Source: Membranipora membranacea (lineage: Eukaryota > Bryozoa > Gymnolaemata > Cheilostomatida > Membraniporidae). Taken from it: a DNA stretch of 64,000 bases. Positions 36,715-48,500 of the stretch are shown piece after piece. Numbering within the stretch: the stretch's first letter is position 1; each line of letters opens with the position of its first letter. The stretch spans positions 22,875,681 through 22,939,680 of the forward strand of contig OU612071.1 of assembly GCA_914767715.1 (NCBI GenBank). Direction: 5' to 3'. The notes under the pieces were generated by a model that was not told the DNA's origin, ran no database searches, and was given only the letters and a program-made list of their open reading frames with translations. The translations under genes were made by a program, and so were the position numbers.

Positions 36715-38005
36715 TTATTTGTTGTGTTGTTCTTCAATGTTTACGGCCATATTGTGATTGTAAATGTTGGAGCCATAGATTGTAGCTTGTGGGATTGTGT
36801 TATTTGAATAACTACTCCTATAACTACATTCAGCTGACTTACGACTTGATGCACCTTTGTAGCCTTTGCTTCTGGACCTACCTCCATTGGAGTTTTCATA
36901 TTTGAGTTTTGGCTTGCCTCCACTATTACCATGCCTAACAAATGAACTGAATCGAGTGACACCGCCTGTTGCATTGGGAAATTCATGAGTATTACTGTTA
37001 GCATGAGCATGAGCACTATGGTTTTCACCATTTCTAATTTCCATGTTTTGCATTTCGACCATTTCATGTGATACTGAAATACCCATAAGCCTTGCTAGGT
37101 CAAGAGTTGCCCCTGCTTCTAAGAGCATTTTTCTAAGTGCATCATAATAGCAACCTGAAACAATCTGATATATATTATATATATTATAGAGCCGTTAACA
37201 TCACCATACTCACAGCCAATAGAAAATTTCCTAAATCTACCTGCAAATTGAGCTATCGTCTCATCTGCTGTCTGACGCATTTGCCTAAACACATGACGCA
37301 TGAACCTTTTATTTTGTTTTACCAAAAAATGAGCGTTCAAGATTTGACATTTCTCACTATCCACGCCGAATAAATCGTTATGATTCTTAAAGGTCCCTAA
37401 GCAGGGTTCACCATACGAGACGAATTAGCAACACCATGTCGTGCGCGAGAGTCTTCTACATACCTGGTCAAACTTTCATTGCATTTGAACAAATAGGGCC
37501 CCCTTGGCAGCTTCTCAAATACATCAATGTCTATCAGCCGCCTCAAAAACATGCCTCAGTTGATGAAGGCTTTTGATGATGCGTGTTGTTTCCTCATGAT
37601 TATATATACCATTCATACTGAGTTCCTATTGGCTAATAACTAAGCATAAGTCATGTGACCTTATGGCTTATCAACTCACATTAAAAACTGAATTTTGCAC
37701 TAAACTGTGGTATTTTTTTTTTTTTTTATGTATCAGTCGATTTAATCCTCAACATTTTTGTCTGTATTCTCATTTCAAACTCACCAACACATTCTGGATA
37801 ATGAAATAGTCAAATTACATCTGATTTTAACCAGGCATTATACCCCAAAGGTCACATGACTTATGCTTAGTTATTAGATGTAAAAGACTCTCGCGCACGA
37901 CATGGTTTTGCTGATTTGTCTTGTATGGAACCCTGCTAGGAGATCTTTAAGCACCTCACAAACAGGTGATCCACCACAGAACAACATAGTCTCATTCTCT
38001 TTACC
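36715..38005 (-). pseudogene. Ty3/gypsy-type gag remnant, split by a MITE
   Basis: On the minus strand the coding remnant begins at about 38005 just after a stop, and reaches the MITE with a stretch containing NETMLFCGGSPVCEV. On the other side it continues with CQILNAHFLVKQNKRFMRHV, then RQMRQTADETIAQFAGRF and CEYGDV. This is the retrotransposon gag pattern seen in many invertebrate gypsy elements. Around 37165-37195 an AT microsatellite shifts the frame. Downstream the LLEAGATLDLARLMGISVSH segment follows, then a Gly/Ser/Lys-rich tail. On the same strand TGGCGACGAGGAT (38024-38036) matches the sequence usually found right after a 5' LTR. No protease, reverse transcriptase or clear second LTR is present. 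It is a dead fragment. Confidence 0.75.
37391..37946. mobile_element. 556-bp MITE with TTAA target duplication
   Basis: The element lies between two TTAA copies (37387-37390 and 37947-37950). Its long terminal inverted repeats begin AGGTCCCTAAGCAGGGTTC on the left and AGATCTCCTAGCAGGGTTC on the complement of the right, and continue through CCATGTCGTGCGCGAGAGTC. A second paired block (ACTAAGCATAAGTCATGTGA and its complement) lies farther in. There is no coding capacity. TTAA duplication is the habit of piggyBac and Kolobok elements, so a nonautonomous relative of one of these is likely. It sits inside the gag remnant. Confidence 0.85.
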
Positions 38006-38960
38006 TCAATCTTTTTGAGTTTTATCCTCGTCGCCAATGTTCATTTTTTGTTTTGTTTGTCATATAAATCAAACTGTTTGATTTGTTGTCGGAACGGGTA
38101 TATTCATTATCGGCATGCTCAGATGATCATGTTAAATTAATTAGTGGTCACATATTATGACGACACAACACTTGGATGTCAACAGCGAATATAACATAGG
38201 GATAGTACCAATATCCTTATAGCTCTACCAGTTCCACAAAAGTTATTTTTTGCATAGGGTTTCCATGGATGAGAAACTCATGTTTTCTATGGTTTTCAAA
38301 GAGTAATGGTTAATATAACAGTCTAGCAATAAAATAGATAAAATCACAATATGACTCACAAGGTATCTAAATGATATTTAAGGGAACTGTTGCGTCAGAA
38401 TATCACAAATCCATAAAATCACTTGGAGAGACAGCAATTGAGCAGCATTTAAAAATTTGATTAATTTGATAAGATTTTCAAGTCTGATATATTTCCACTA
38501 TCTAGATGATTGTCCTAAGTCCATGCCAAGGGAATTTTTCAATAACCACAATATCAGTACCTGAGGTGAAAACGGCTGAGATGCTAAACAACCCATTGCA
38601 TGATAGATGATAGACAATGCAGTGATGTCATGGACTTATCCTCAATTCTAACGCCTAAAAACTTGTTGTAAGGAATATCAAGGTAATTAGTGGCTGGGTT
38701 GTTTGCTGGTCAGCTGTTTTATACATTCTGATAACGAACCATGATAATCTCAAACATTGAGTGGAAGACACCAATATCTCTAAATTCCTGGATAACAGAT
38801 ATTATAGAACATACTTACAGACAGGCAGTAGCTGCACACTCACAAATATCCAACCGCTTCGATATTGGTTTTATTAACTAGTGCATCGTATGTTTAATCA
38901 GGATTTTTCTCAGTCTCTCAACCCTTGTATACACACCATGCAATGTCTCCAAAGACACAA

Positions 38961-41697
38961 ATAATCCATCACTCAAGCTGACTTTGCAATGTCTGTTTCA
39001 GAGTCCAAACCGTTTTAATGTCTTATCTTAACAACCAATTATTATTATGTTTGTATTTGGTTGAGCCTGTGTTTGTGATAACAGTTTGCATATATCAGGC
39101 TTGAGAGCTCATTTGTCATAAACAAGATCCTGTTTTATTAATTAAATTAGTTCACAAAGCTTGGAGAAGCAATAGCTGATCATATATGGCTATGTGAAAC
39201 ATAACAATTTTTATATTTTGCACCAGAGTACCCAAAACCAGGGACATGCGTTTTTCAATTTCAATCATCTCCATGCTCAGTGAAATGAGAACAGGTACTC
39301 TTATGCATTGCTGTAATGGCATTCTGAATACCTATGTACAGCAAGAATGTTTTCACTGGTCAATACTGATAAGAAAATAATAATAATATTAGGCACTATA
39401 TGGTCAACACCCCCTCCCCCAACCCCGGAACCTGAGAAATGTTGATTAGAAGATGGATGTTACATCGAGGTGAGAACATCTCTAAAATAGATATCCATAT
39501 AAATGAGGAATACATTTAAAACACTAATAATTACATTCCTCTGTTGAGTTTGCTGAGCCATGTTTCTAGACATTATTTTTTGCTCAACAGATATAGCCTG
39601 CAGCGTTCTCTGCTTCGCCTAATGATGGTGCTACTTTTATCCTTTGATTTTGATAGGCTGATTTAAGAGGCCTGGATGTCGAAGAAATTTTCAACTGCTT
39701 CCTCATTTAAATACATATTTCCTCAAGATGAGCATTGCAATCAGAGTTTCAGACTTATCTAGCAAATGTAACTGTTATTAAACAATATATTACCATTTTC
39801 ATTTCCTTTGTTTGAACATCTTTTTTTTTCTGCAAACAACAACCTAAATGAGGAAAGTGTTAACCTTCAATGTAAGCATTAAAATAAAAATGTCTGGAAA
39901 TTCTTTGTCTACAATTTATGCATCTAGATATTCACATAAATCAATTCTGGCGGGTTGATATAAATGCAACATTACAATGAATAATGCAACAAATAACATA
40001 AATAAACTTACCTGCACTATATTGACTGTCTAAGTCTTGTTAGTACTCTATCTATGAATGTATAGCTGCCGTATTTGTCACTGAAATTGCATACAATAAA
40101 GGGTTATTATTTTATTAGTTAATAGGATGTCTACCACACATTTGAGCGTACCCGCGGCCAAAAATATCCCATCTGGCAGCTCCACTTATCACGATCATAG
40201 ATTCTCAAGTCCAGTGTTACAGTTATTTCTCAGATATGAAAACTATGTGGTTAGACTGAAGTACAGAATCTTGATAGTGAAAGGATCCAGGGAAATATCA
40301 TCACTTGTGTTTATACAAAATATCATCGTAAACCTTTATCTGCAAACCAGCGAATCATCAGACAGAAAACCTGATATACAACTATTCGTACAGTATCAGT
40401 TGTTTTTATATCTTACCCCAATGACTTTGTGGGCTATGCTGCCAAGAATAAGACAGCCCAACATAGAGGGTAGTAGAGCATAAATACTGTGTTCATCCTC
40501 TTTGATGTACATCTCTCGTAACTTCATCACAGAAAGGGCAGTTTTCTTTTACTGTAAGCACAGGCCCCTCAACTCTTTCCTCAACTCAACTGAAAAAGAG
40601 GGAGGATTTTTGAGAGTGGATTCTTATACATCTCTTCTTCTGCCTATGCATTATCATATTTATACCTGTGGCTACCCTGAAGTCAAGCTATAAACAAATA
40701 ACAAAACAAAAATATGACTATATCTTATTATGAAAACAATCATTCTAAGGAGACTCAAACTACATCAAAGTGTATTGTGCATATGATAGTTGTTAGAAGG
40801 TAACTGTTCCTTTATTGAATTGAGCATGTTTTGCAAATTTTGCATTGAGCTGCTTTCTTGATAATGTGTGTAAAAACTTTTCATGATGACGATAATTGGT
40901 AATCATAGATAACAGGTGTTGAGGATAAACATTAAAGCCTATAAGGTTTAAATATCCAATGTGATCAAGGAGAGTATTAGTATCTGTTGTGGTGATTGCA
41001 TGAAAGAAGACCAACCCCTGTAGTCTCAGGTATAAGCTGGCACTAAGAGTTAAGAGTGTTCGGTTTGTTCGGTATGACATACGCTAGGTAAAAGCGTAAA
41101 ATGACAGCGATCCGTGTCAAGTGAACACTGTTCAGTTAAATGTCAACTGATCCTTGCTTTTTCTCCTTTTAAATTCTCTTTATGTATCATCAGTTTACAT
41201 TGATCGTCAACAGAGGTTGATCTCCGATCTCGACCCACACCACTGCTGCCCCAAGCCTCTTTTTTTGTCAAATAGTTGGGCATGTATTTTGCATTTGCAG
41301 CTTTTTTCTTCTCTTTTTTTTGCTGAGCTGAACATTATACTCTCCGGTAAGCTGTCAGGCACATGCTTGTACATTGATTCTACCTTACAGAAGGTTTTAA
41401 TAAACACGCTGCTCTATGAGAACTACAATAACAAAAGCATAAGGAAGCAAACTCATTCATGATCTCGCCAAGTGTAGGAGAAAAAATATTGTTTCTAAAA
41501 ATTGCACGAGCCTTATAATGTCACATCTGTGTCAAGGCAACAATATCGGACAAAAGCAGAAGAAAAATAGATTGTCACCTCAACACTTTGTAGCTGGAGA
41601 GAACCTCCAAAGAGAATCATTTGTTTAAGGCACCTAAATTCACAAGTGATGCTTCTGTAACAAGAACAATGAGATTGGAATTTCAACATTCCATTAT
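38961..41697. other. AT-rich region without supported gene
   Basis: Several frames of 60-118 codons occur (for example 40127-40483 plus and 40793-41080 minus). None shows a recognisable domain or clean splice context. No repeat copy was recognised apart from the general AT-rich background. Confidence 0.4.
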
Positions 41698-42252
41698 ATA
41701 TATATTGATGACCCTCCAGTCCAAAAATATATGATCCATCTTTGAGTACTTCTGCCAGCATTCATCAAGGAGATAATCAGAAACTCTCTCCTTATGCGCA
41801 GCAAAAGCTGCAGGATATACAGCATCCCACAGCATCGCTGCCTTGTGACTTCAGCGACCTGCCGAAATCACCTTCCAACCGCTTCATATTATAGCCTCTC
41901 ATCACGCGGGTTGGTAGATAGTGCTATCCTTCGTTCCTTTAATATCTTTGAAGAACCGTTCTTGGCATTTAGTAATGAGAAATCTCGATGCAACTTTCAT
42001 GAACCACTCTGGGAAGTGTGTAGTTATGGAATGAAATGAAATGGCATTCAGCATGCCTTTTAGGAAAATTTACCTTTTTTGAAATCCAGTCGGAACACAT
42101 AAGTTAGCCCCACCCGTAAAGTGCAAAATGTTTGTCTTGTTTGTCCTAAAGTCAATGGCATACGCAAGGTCTTCAATGTGGCACAGATTTACTATCATCC
42201 TATACAATTGTCTTCCATTGGGTTGTTCGTGTATCTCCTCAGCATTGGACAA
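41698..42252 (-). pseudogene. Minus-strand coding-like segments with tiny possible introns, unrecognised
   Basis: Three neighbouring minus-strand pieces look protein-coding. The first, around 42.23-42.08 kb, is followed by a GTAAAT donor. The second, 42.02-41.92 kb, contains KVASRFLITKCQERFFKDIK after a CACTTCCCAG acceptor. The third, 41.85-41.70 kb, contains LWDAVYPAAFAAHKERVSDY. Intervals of roughly 55-75 bases with GT and AG edges would join them in phase, but two frames of the first piece are open and the choice is not certain. No family was recognised. It could be a decayed transposon gene or part of a host gene with very short introns. Confidence 0.3.
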
Positions 42253-43408
42253 ATGATTTCCCTGATTCCAAAAATAGCTTTTCTGGCATTACTTCCTGAG
42301 ATTTCATGATGATGATATAAACTCGTTGCCGATGCAATTAACTCTAGCTATTATCGAGTGGTCATGCCATAGTGCGTACTTCCTGTTTGTTATCTTACTA
42401 TTGAGGCCTGCGATGTCAGCTGCCTTAACTGTTGTACCTGAAATGAGAAGGGTCACTTACTGCAGTTAAATTGAATAAAATTTGTCTCTCAATTCACCGA
42501 CTTTTAGAGAAGGGAAGAAAGAAAGTTAAATACATGATAGCCGTCTACACACTGGGTCCAAAAGCTTTTTTCTCAGGCTTTTTTTACCTTTTACTTCAGG
42601 TTCTCACTTGGCCAGTACAAACGAGAAGTGTGTGGGATAGGATTTTCTATGCAATCCTCTCATGTACCTGTTCTCTCAATAGATAAAAAGTTAAAAAAAA
42701 AGACATTGTCATGCCCTAAAAACTCAAAGTTCGTTTCTTGGTAATGACGGCTGGTGATACCTCAAATCATATGCTAATGCTATAAATAAGCCTCTGCCAT
42801 GATTACCATATGAGAACAACACCAAAGACAACAGGGTTAGTATAATTTAGGAAGCAAAGCAACATTAATAATCAATTTGCATATCTGTTATTCTTGCTCC
42901 GGGGGGGGGGGGGGGGGGGGCATCAACTGGTGGTCAGGACTTTAGTCTCTCCACTATCTTTCGGCACTCTGCTGTGAAAAAAAGACAATTGCACAATTGT
43001 CAGATATATTGATTATTATATACTAATTATATGTGATATTATAATATATGTAGACATTACTAAGGAAAAAGTGTTGAACAAATCATATCTTTCTAATTCA
43101 GGCTGTTAGGGTTCTCCGGTCTGGTTTTGAATGCATCCAAACAACTTTCACATTGACCATTCAAGTTGATCCCGTCCTCATCAGATCAAACTTGATCTAC
43201 TCTACATAGGTCAGGCAAATTGGAATGGGATAAAGTGCAATACCCTGATGATAGACAAGACTTCTCACAGCATCAGTTCTCGCATTGAGTCGTGCAAACG
43301 TAAATGGTCTCTCTGGCAGATTCTAGATATCCAAGTATTGCATGAGGAGACTCGATTCCATCCTGAACTTTTCTTTTTACAGCTCTGGTGAGCCTCTTGT
43401 CAGTCGAT
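42253..43408. other. Noncoding stretch containing the G20 tract
   Basis: Apart from the homopolymer at 42901-42920, nothing structured was seen. Confidence 0.4.
42901..42920 (+). repeat. Homopolymer of 20 G
   Basis: An uninterrupted run of 20 G lies in AT-rich surroundings. Such tracts fold into G-quadruplexes and are prone to length error in both replication and sequencing. Confidence 0.97.
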
Positions 43409-43580
43409 TAAAAAGGTTATTTAAAATCAGGTGTCTTTTCACTCGCCCATCCCATGGCATGGGCGGCGGAATATTTGTGCCTTATTGCTGAGGTCGCAAT
43501 ATCTGCCCCATAATGCTCTCTGTTTGCAGGCAGGTTGAAGCCGACCAATCCCCAGTAGAAGATAGACTGCAGGTTTCAAT
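43409..43580 (-). repeat. Diverged piece of element E (coding-like block)
   Basis: The complement of this stretch aligns with the element E block at 2140-2290 and 58025-58190 (shared CCTGCCTGCAAACAGAGAGCA and GCAGATATTG). In one frame the similarity is visible at protein level: YWGLVG, then LPANRE, then GADI occur in the same order as in the 58-kb copy. That suggests this part of E once encoded, or captured, a protein segment. The family of that protein is not recognised. Confidence 0.6.
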
Positions 43581-45107
43581 GCTTCATCATTTGCCTGTAA
43601 AACAGGAAAGGTATGTTCTCATGACCTTGGTTAGCCTGAGCAGGCTGTCGGGGGTGGATTGGTGCCCGGGTTACAAAGATTTCCAGTTCTATATGGGCAA
43701 TTGCCAATTTTATGAACTATCATAGTGGTTTGTTTCTACTGTTCTTGCCTTTCTATGTAAAGTCTCTCTGAGCAGAGCCCTTCATCCAGTTTGCTTCGGA
43801 GTCAGTCTTTGATATTTGAAAGTCATATTTCGTACACCCTTCTGGCATCTGCAAGTACATTCAATAATTACACATTGTTATAACTATCAAAATGATGATC
43901 CAATCTTCTTTAGTATCTCGAATCGGAAATCGCCGCTTCTTTTGATTTGGGTGATCAGATTCTGGGTTGGCCTAGATTAATTCCGAAGCGACATTAACAC
44001 AACATTGGATGCCTTGATAGGCAGGCCTATGTGAAAATATATGACGGGTTTGATTAACTGCACTTATTGACATTCAAAAGATTGCCAGAAATTTGTTTCG
44101 GATGCTGGCTTGATATAATGCGCGGCACATTTATAACACAATTGACTCAATAATCCACATATGCATATTAATGAAGAAAAAAACGGGTAAAACAGCCAAT
44201 ATAATATTGTTACTTTCTAACTACCTACAGCCACTACTACAAGTTTTAATAATTACATTTACATTATTAATTAGTCTTCAAGTTGCACAATTATGGTCTA
44301 TCAAAACATGAGAACCTCTATTTTTTATTAGTGAATCTTAAAATATTTACGCCTGCTATACCAAATATCAACTCGGACAAACCTGCTGTGTTCGACTTTC
44401 TTTTGATATCCTTTAGTAATCTGGCATCTGGCTACACCAATTACTATGCAGGTTGTTTTTTATGTCTTTGTATTATTTGTGAGGTTTGACTCTGATATAC
44501 ATCCACAAAACACAACAAACATCCCTTCTCTAGTTTTTGGTCATTTTTTAAGTTCATCAAACTTATCCTGGTTGTTTTTTTCGCAACCGAGTCAGTGTGC
44601 TATGAGAGTGAAGCTGTTCTGTGTGGTTGATAACTTGGCTCCACCATCAGTAATTTTTACACCGAAGGAGCCTCTGTTGATCATTAACAGCTTTTTCTCT
44701 GTAAGGCAACTCAGTCTATCTCCTACATTAATCATTGATATTACACATCAGTTTGATGTTTTCCTTTCGAGCAGCGTGTAAATCCTTACAGCGAGAGATC
44801 CATCCTCAGCCTTACCCTGATAATCATTTAGAGATCATAGTCATTGTTTCCCAAGTTCCACACTCACATAGTTGCAGTTGCTTGCGTTGATGGTCTCCGT
44901 GATTGCACTGCTTTTTGTGTTCTGTAGTCTTGATCTCTGCCTAGATTGAAGGTTTTGTTTAAGAAGTTTTGCGTTTAGTCAGAGTTAAGATGTGCTCTCA
45001 TAGCTCATGTGATGCATTTATATTTTTTTCTGAGTTGCACATTATACTCGCAAATCAGCTGGATGTAAATTTATTTTTGAGATTTTGTATCACTATTAAC
45101 TAGTGAA
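43581..45107. other. AT-rich region, no supported gene
   Basis: A 111-codon plus frame (44446-44781) and an antisense open stretch over the same bases both look plausible but show no domain. I cannot choose between them and annotate neither. Confidence 0.35.
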
Positions 45108-45545
45108 ACTCGGCTTGCTAAAAGTTCTGGGTTTAGACTATCCAAGGAAGATTATAGATTTGCTTTAGCTAATTTCGGTGCTCATAAGTTTAACGAATTA
45201 CCCAATCATGTTAAGCTGAGTCAATCCCTTGCTACATTCAAAAAGGCCACTCGGAGCCACGTCCTCAAACTTCTCAATTAATGAGTCAGTTCTCATCATT
45301 TCATTTTAGCATACTGCTATATTGTTCTAACTTTTCTTTTCCTAGCTATTGTGTATTAACTTGTGTTATGTTTTACTGCTAATTAATGCCTGCGTGTACT
45401 TTGTAATTTTACCTGTCATTGTTCTTGATTATTAGTTACATGTCTTTTTAATTCTACACCATATTTTTATCAATTTTTCTGTTTTCTGGGTACAAGTCCT
45501 AAGGACTTATTCTTCTCCATAATAAAAATGGAATATATATATATG
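45108..45545 (+). mobile_element. 5'-truncated non-LTR retrotransposon 3' end
   Basis: An open frame from about 45108 to the TAA at 45279-45281 encodes the typical C-terminus of a CR1/L2-type LINE ORF2. It starts TRLAKSSGFRLSK, contains FGAHKFNELPNHVK and ends TFKKATRSHVLKLLN. It is followed by about 230 bases of 3' UTR with TCCTAAGGACTTATTCTTC and an A-rich/AT microsatellite tail (ATAATAAAAATGG, then repeated AT). Everything upstream of the C-terminus is missing, the usual result of incomplete reverse transcription. It belongs to a different family from the LINE at 51-55 kb. Confidence 0.75.
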
Positions 45546-48500
45546 AAAGGAAACAAAACAAACTCAGGTACATTTGAGACAGAATAACACTTTTCCATAA
45601 AACCAGTAAAGGAGCAGCAGATTTATACAAGTGCACTACCCAGCAAACGGCCAACATTCCTATTATCAAATCAAACACGCCACCTCTGTTTTATCGATCA
45701 CACACACGCATGCACACACACACACACTCAATGTGCATGAAATCAAAATCAAAATTTATTTTTTATCTTTCTTACTTTGACCTACATAAAAGAGATTGCT
45801 TTATCTGCGACCATACCTTGATACGAAACAGCATTAAACATTTCACAGCTACAGTGGTTTTTGAACTAGTATTGCAATATTGAATTAGTGATGAACAGCT
45901 ACTGAAACTCATGATAAATACAAATGGAAATCAATCTACCAGCAAACAGCAGAAAAAGTGATGTAAAAATAACACCTGTTATTGATGGTATGAGGAAGCA
46001 GAAGCATTTTGATACTAGTTCATAATTGAACCTAAAATACTGTGTGATGATTAGAAACTATCAAAATGTGTAATGTAATCACAATGTGGTTTCATAAGGA
46101 TTACAAACCAATAGCGTCGTGGTTTCACTACCAAATCACTCTTGAATGTAATGGTCTGGTAGGTTTTAGAGTATCTTTCTATATGACTTGTTTGAGTCAA
46201 GTAGGAGATGATGCCAACCTCAATTTGTCTGTTGACTTTTCTGTTTCCGTGTTACGCAAAATATTATACAGTAAATTATTTTTAGTCCATACTTTGCTTT
46301 ATTTTTATCAAAAATTGAGTTTGAATATGAAAAGAAAGAAGTAAAGAGATTTCATAACAAAAGAAGGTATTTTAAGGGTTATAAAATGTATAAAAACAAT
46401 GCCTGAGTAAAAAAAAAGGAATTACTGGTTAGCAACTATGAGGAAGAATTTTCGTAATAAAATTTGTGTATTATGTGAGATATGAGACTAGTTTACTCTG
46501 AGAAAATTCGGATTAAAAAATTTAAAATTGGATTATAAAAAAATATTTTAAATGTTAGATTTTTAATTAAATGGACTTGCTCATTATAGGACACGTCGCG
46601 TCTCTTGCACGTTGGCCCAGATTGATGCTTTTTTTTATAAATAAGCCGACAACAATTTTTTAGCACGCCATAAAAGGATTTTACGCTTTCTGAGTATTCG
46701 ATATTACATACCCAGTACAGCATAAACAAGGCCGGACTGTCTCAGCCATGGTCCTTGCCTGGAGTACCGAGCCTGCAGGCACCACAACCGAGACCTTCCG
46801 ATTGAAGTAGGTTAGCACTGGCACTTTAGTGCACAGTGCACTGCTGACAGGGTCAGTCTCTAGGATTAACCCTCTCTCTGGCTTTGCCTTCTGGCTGAAA
46901 AACTTAACCATGGTTATGAGGTTCTCTAAAAGATGGAAGATTGCAAAAGATAACTCCACAATACTTATTTGAGATTGTTAAAATGTTTATAGATCTTGTA
47001 CTGAAAAGCTATTTTCAGCTATGTTTAATATCCTCAATGAGAAGCTAACGGGTGGGGAGAAGAGATACAACAAATTGCAAATGTCTATCTGCTCAACCAA
47101 GGAGAATTCTCCCTGGTTCAACCCTGAAGCGGGGAATTTACCAGTCAAATGAATACAACTTATTCAAATGATGATAAAATGTCTGATAGATGTGGTTGAT
47201 GGGAGCAACTAAAGTGCCTCAGGGGATGGCTCAATTTTTCTGGAAACAGGTACTCTAGAGGGATGGCATTGAGACAGCGAGTCATATGACTGTGTGAGTG
47301 AGATACGACATTGAAATGTCTGGTGACAATGGTGTTGTCATTGCTTTGCAGCCAGCAATTCATATATTTCGTAACTTAATCAATTTTGATCCAATTAAGA
47401 TTTTGTCATGGAGCATGGCAAGCAACAATATTTTTTTATGAAAGCTTGAGAAGAAAGAAGCAATGATATGTTTTAAGACGGCTTTTAATCTAGTATAATT
47501 CACACATCACAACACAAAAATAAAATATACATACAAATAAAAATAGTAGTTAGTCATTATGGACTAGTAAAAATGATAGTTTGTATAATGATAATACGCA
47601 ATAATATAAGTAAATACATAGTGTACATATGGGACAGTTTAGCGTAGCATCATATTCAGCATGTCCGAATAAGATGTTGATGGCAGATGGCTAATTTCTT
47701 CCTGGTACTGATAATAATTAGTAATGTCGCTTCGTTAAGTCGGTAAGTGTGTTGCTTTCTTGTTATAATGTCCACAAATGATGTGAGTATCTTGGACTGT
47801 AGGAATGCTCTTTCAGCAAATGACAGCGTCCTCAGTTTGTACCCCTGCATATCTGCAAAGCTTTGGGAGTCATCCTGAAACTACAAGAATTGTAAAAAAA
47901 AGAGTCAAATATAGACTTGTGGAACTTAAATATCTCGATATAGTCAACACCAATACAACTGCAGATCACACTCCAAAAACTCATGGTAGGCAAGAGAAAT
48001 ACACAGATTATATTCAAGCACTCGGCATGATGAGCTATGATCATTACATAAAATAAGTGTATTATTGCAAGTAAAGATCAAGTCTCAGTAATAATATTCT
48101 GACAAAATAAATGGCAACACAGCAGCACAAGTACAGTAGACCTTGCATACTATCATCTGTACTGATCTCATTTACTTACCTCCTGAGAACAGGAGCTGCA
48201 TTCAAATCCTCCTGACTCCCCTTTTCGTCTCTTCACCCAAAATAATTGATGCATCACATAAATATTTGTTAGAGTTGAGTTTGAGTCATGAGTAAACTAT
48301 GCATTCCAAGTAACCTAAAGACCTTTTTTAAAGAGAGTCGGTAGGCTTCGTGAGGTTGAGGTTTGACAGCTTTTGTACAAAACTGTACAACGAAATTCCC
48401 TTTCCAAGAAATAGTTGACAGAGCGGGTTTTTGTTTGGGAAATATAATACATGCTACACATCAGGAGGTAGTAAAAAAACGCAATTATTCATTTGATTAA

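Larger units (their letters stand above)
35865..38960. repeat. Diverged segmental duplication, copy 2 (interrupted by retroelement)
   Basis: This is the counterpart of 31.82-34.37 kb. It is colinear up to about 36.42 kb and again from about 38.19 kb. The intervening 1.77 kb contains a gag remnant and a MITE that are absent from copy 1, so these inserted after the two copies separated. No host gene is evident. Confidence 0.75.
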
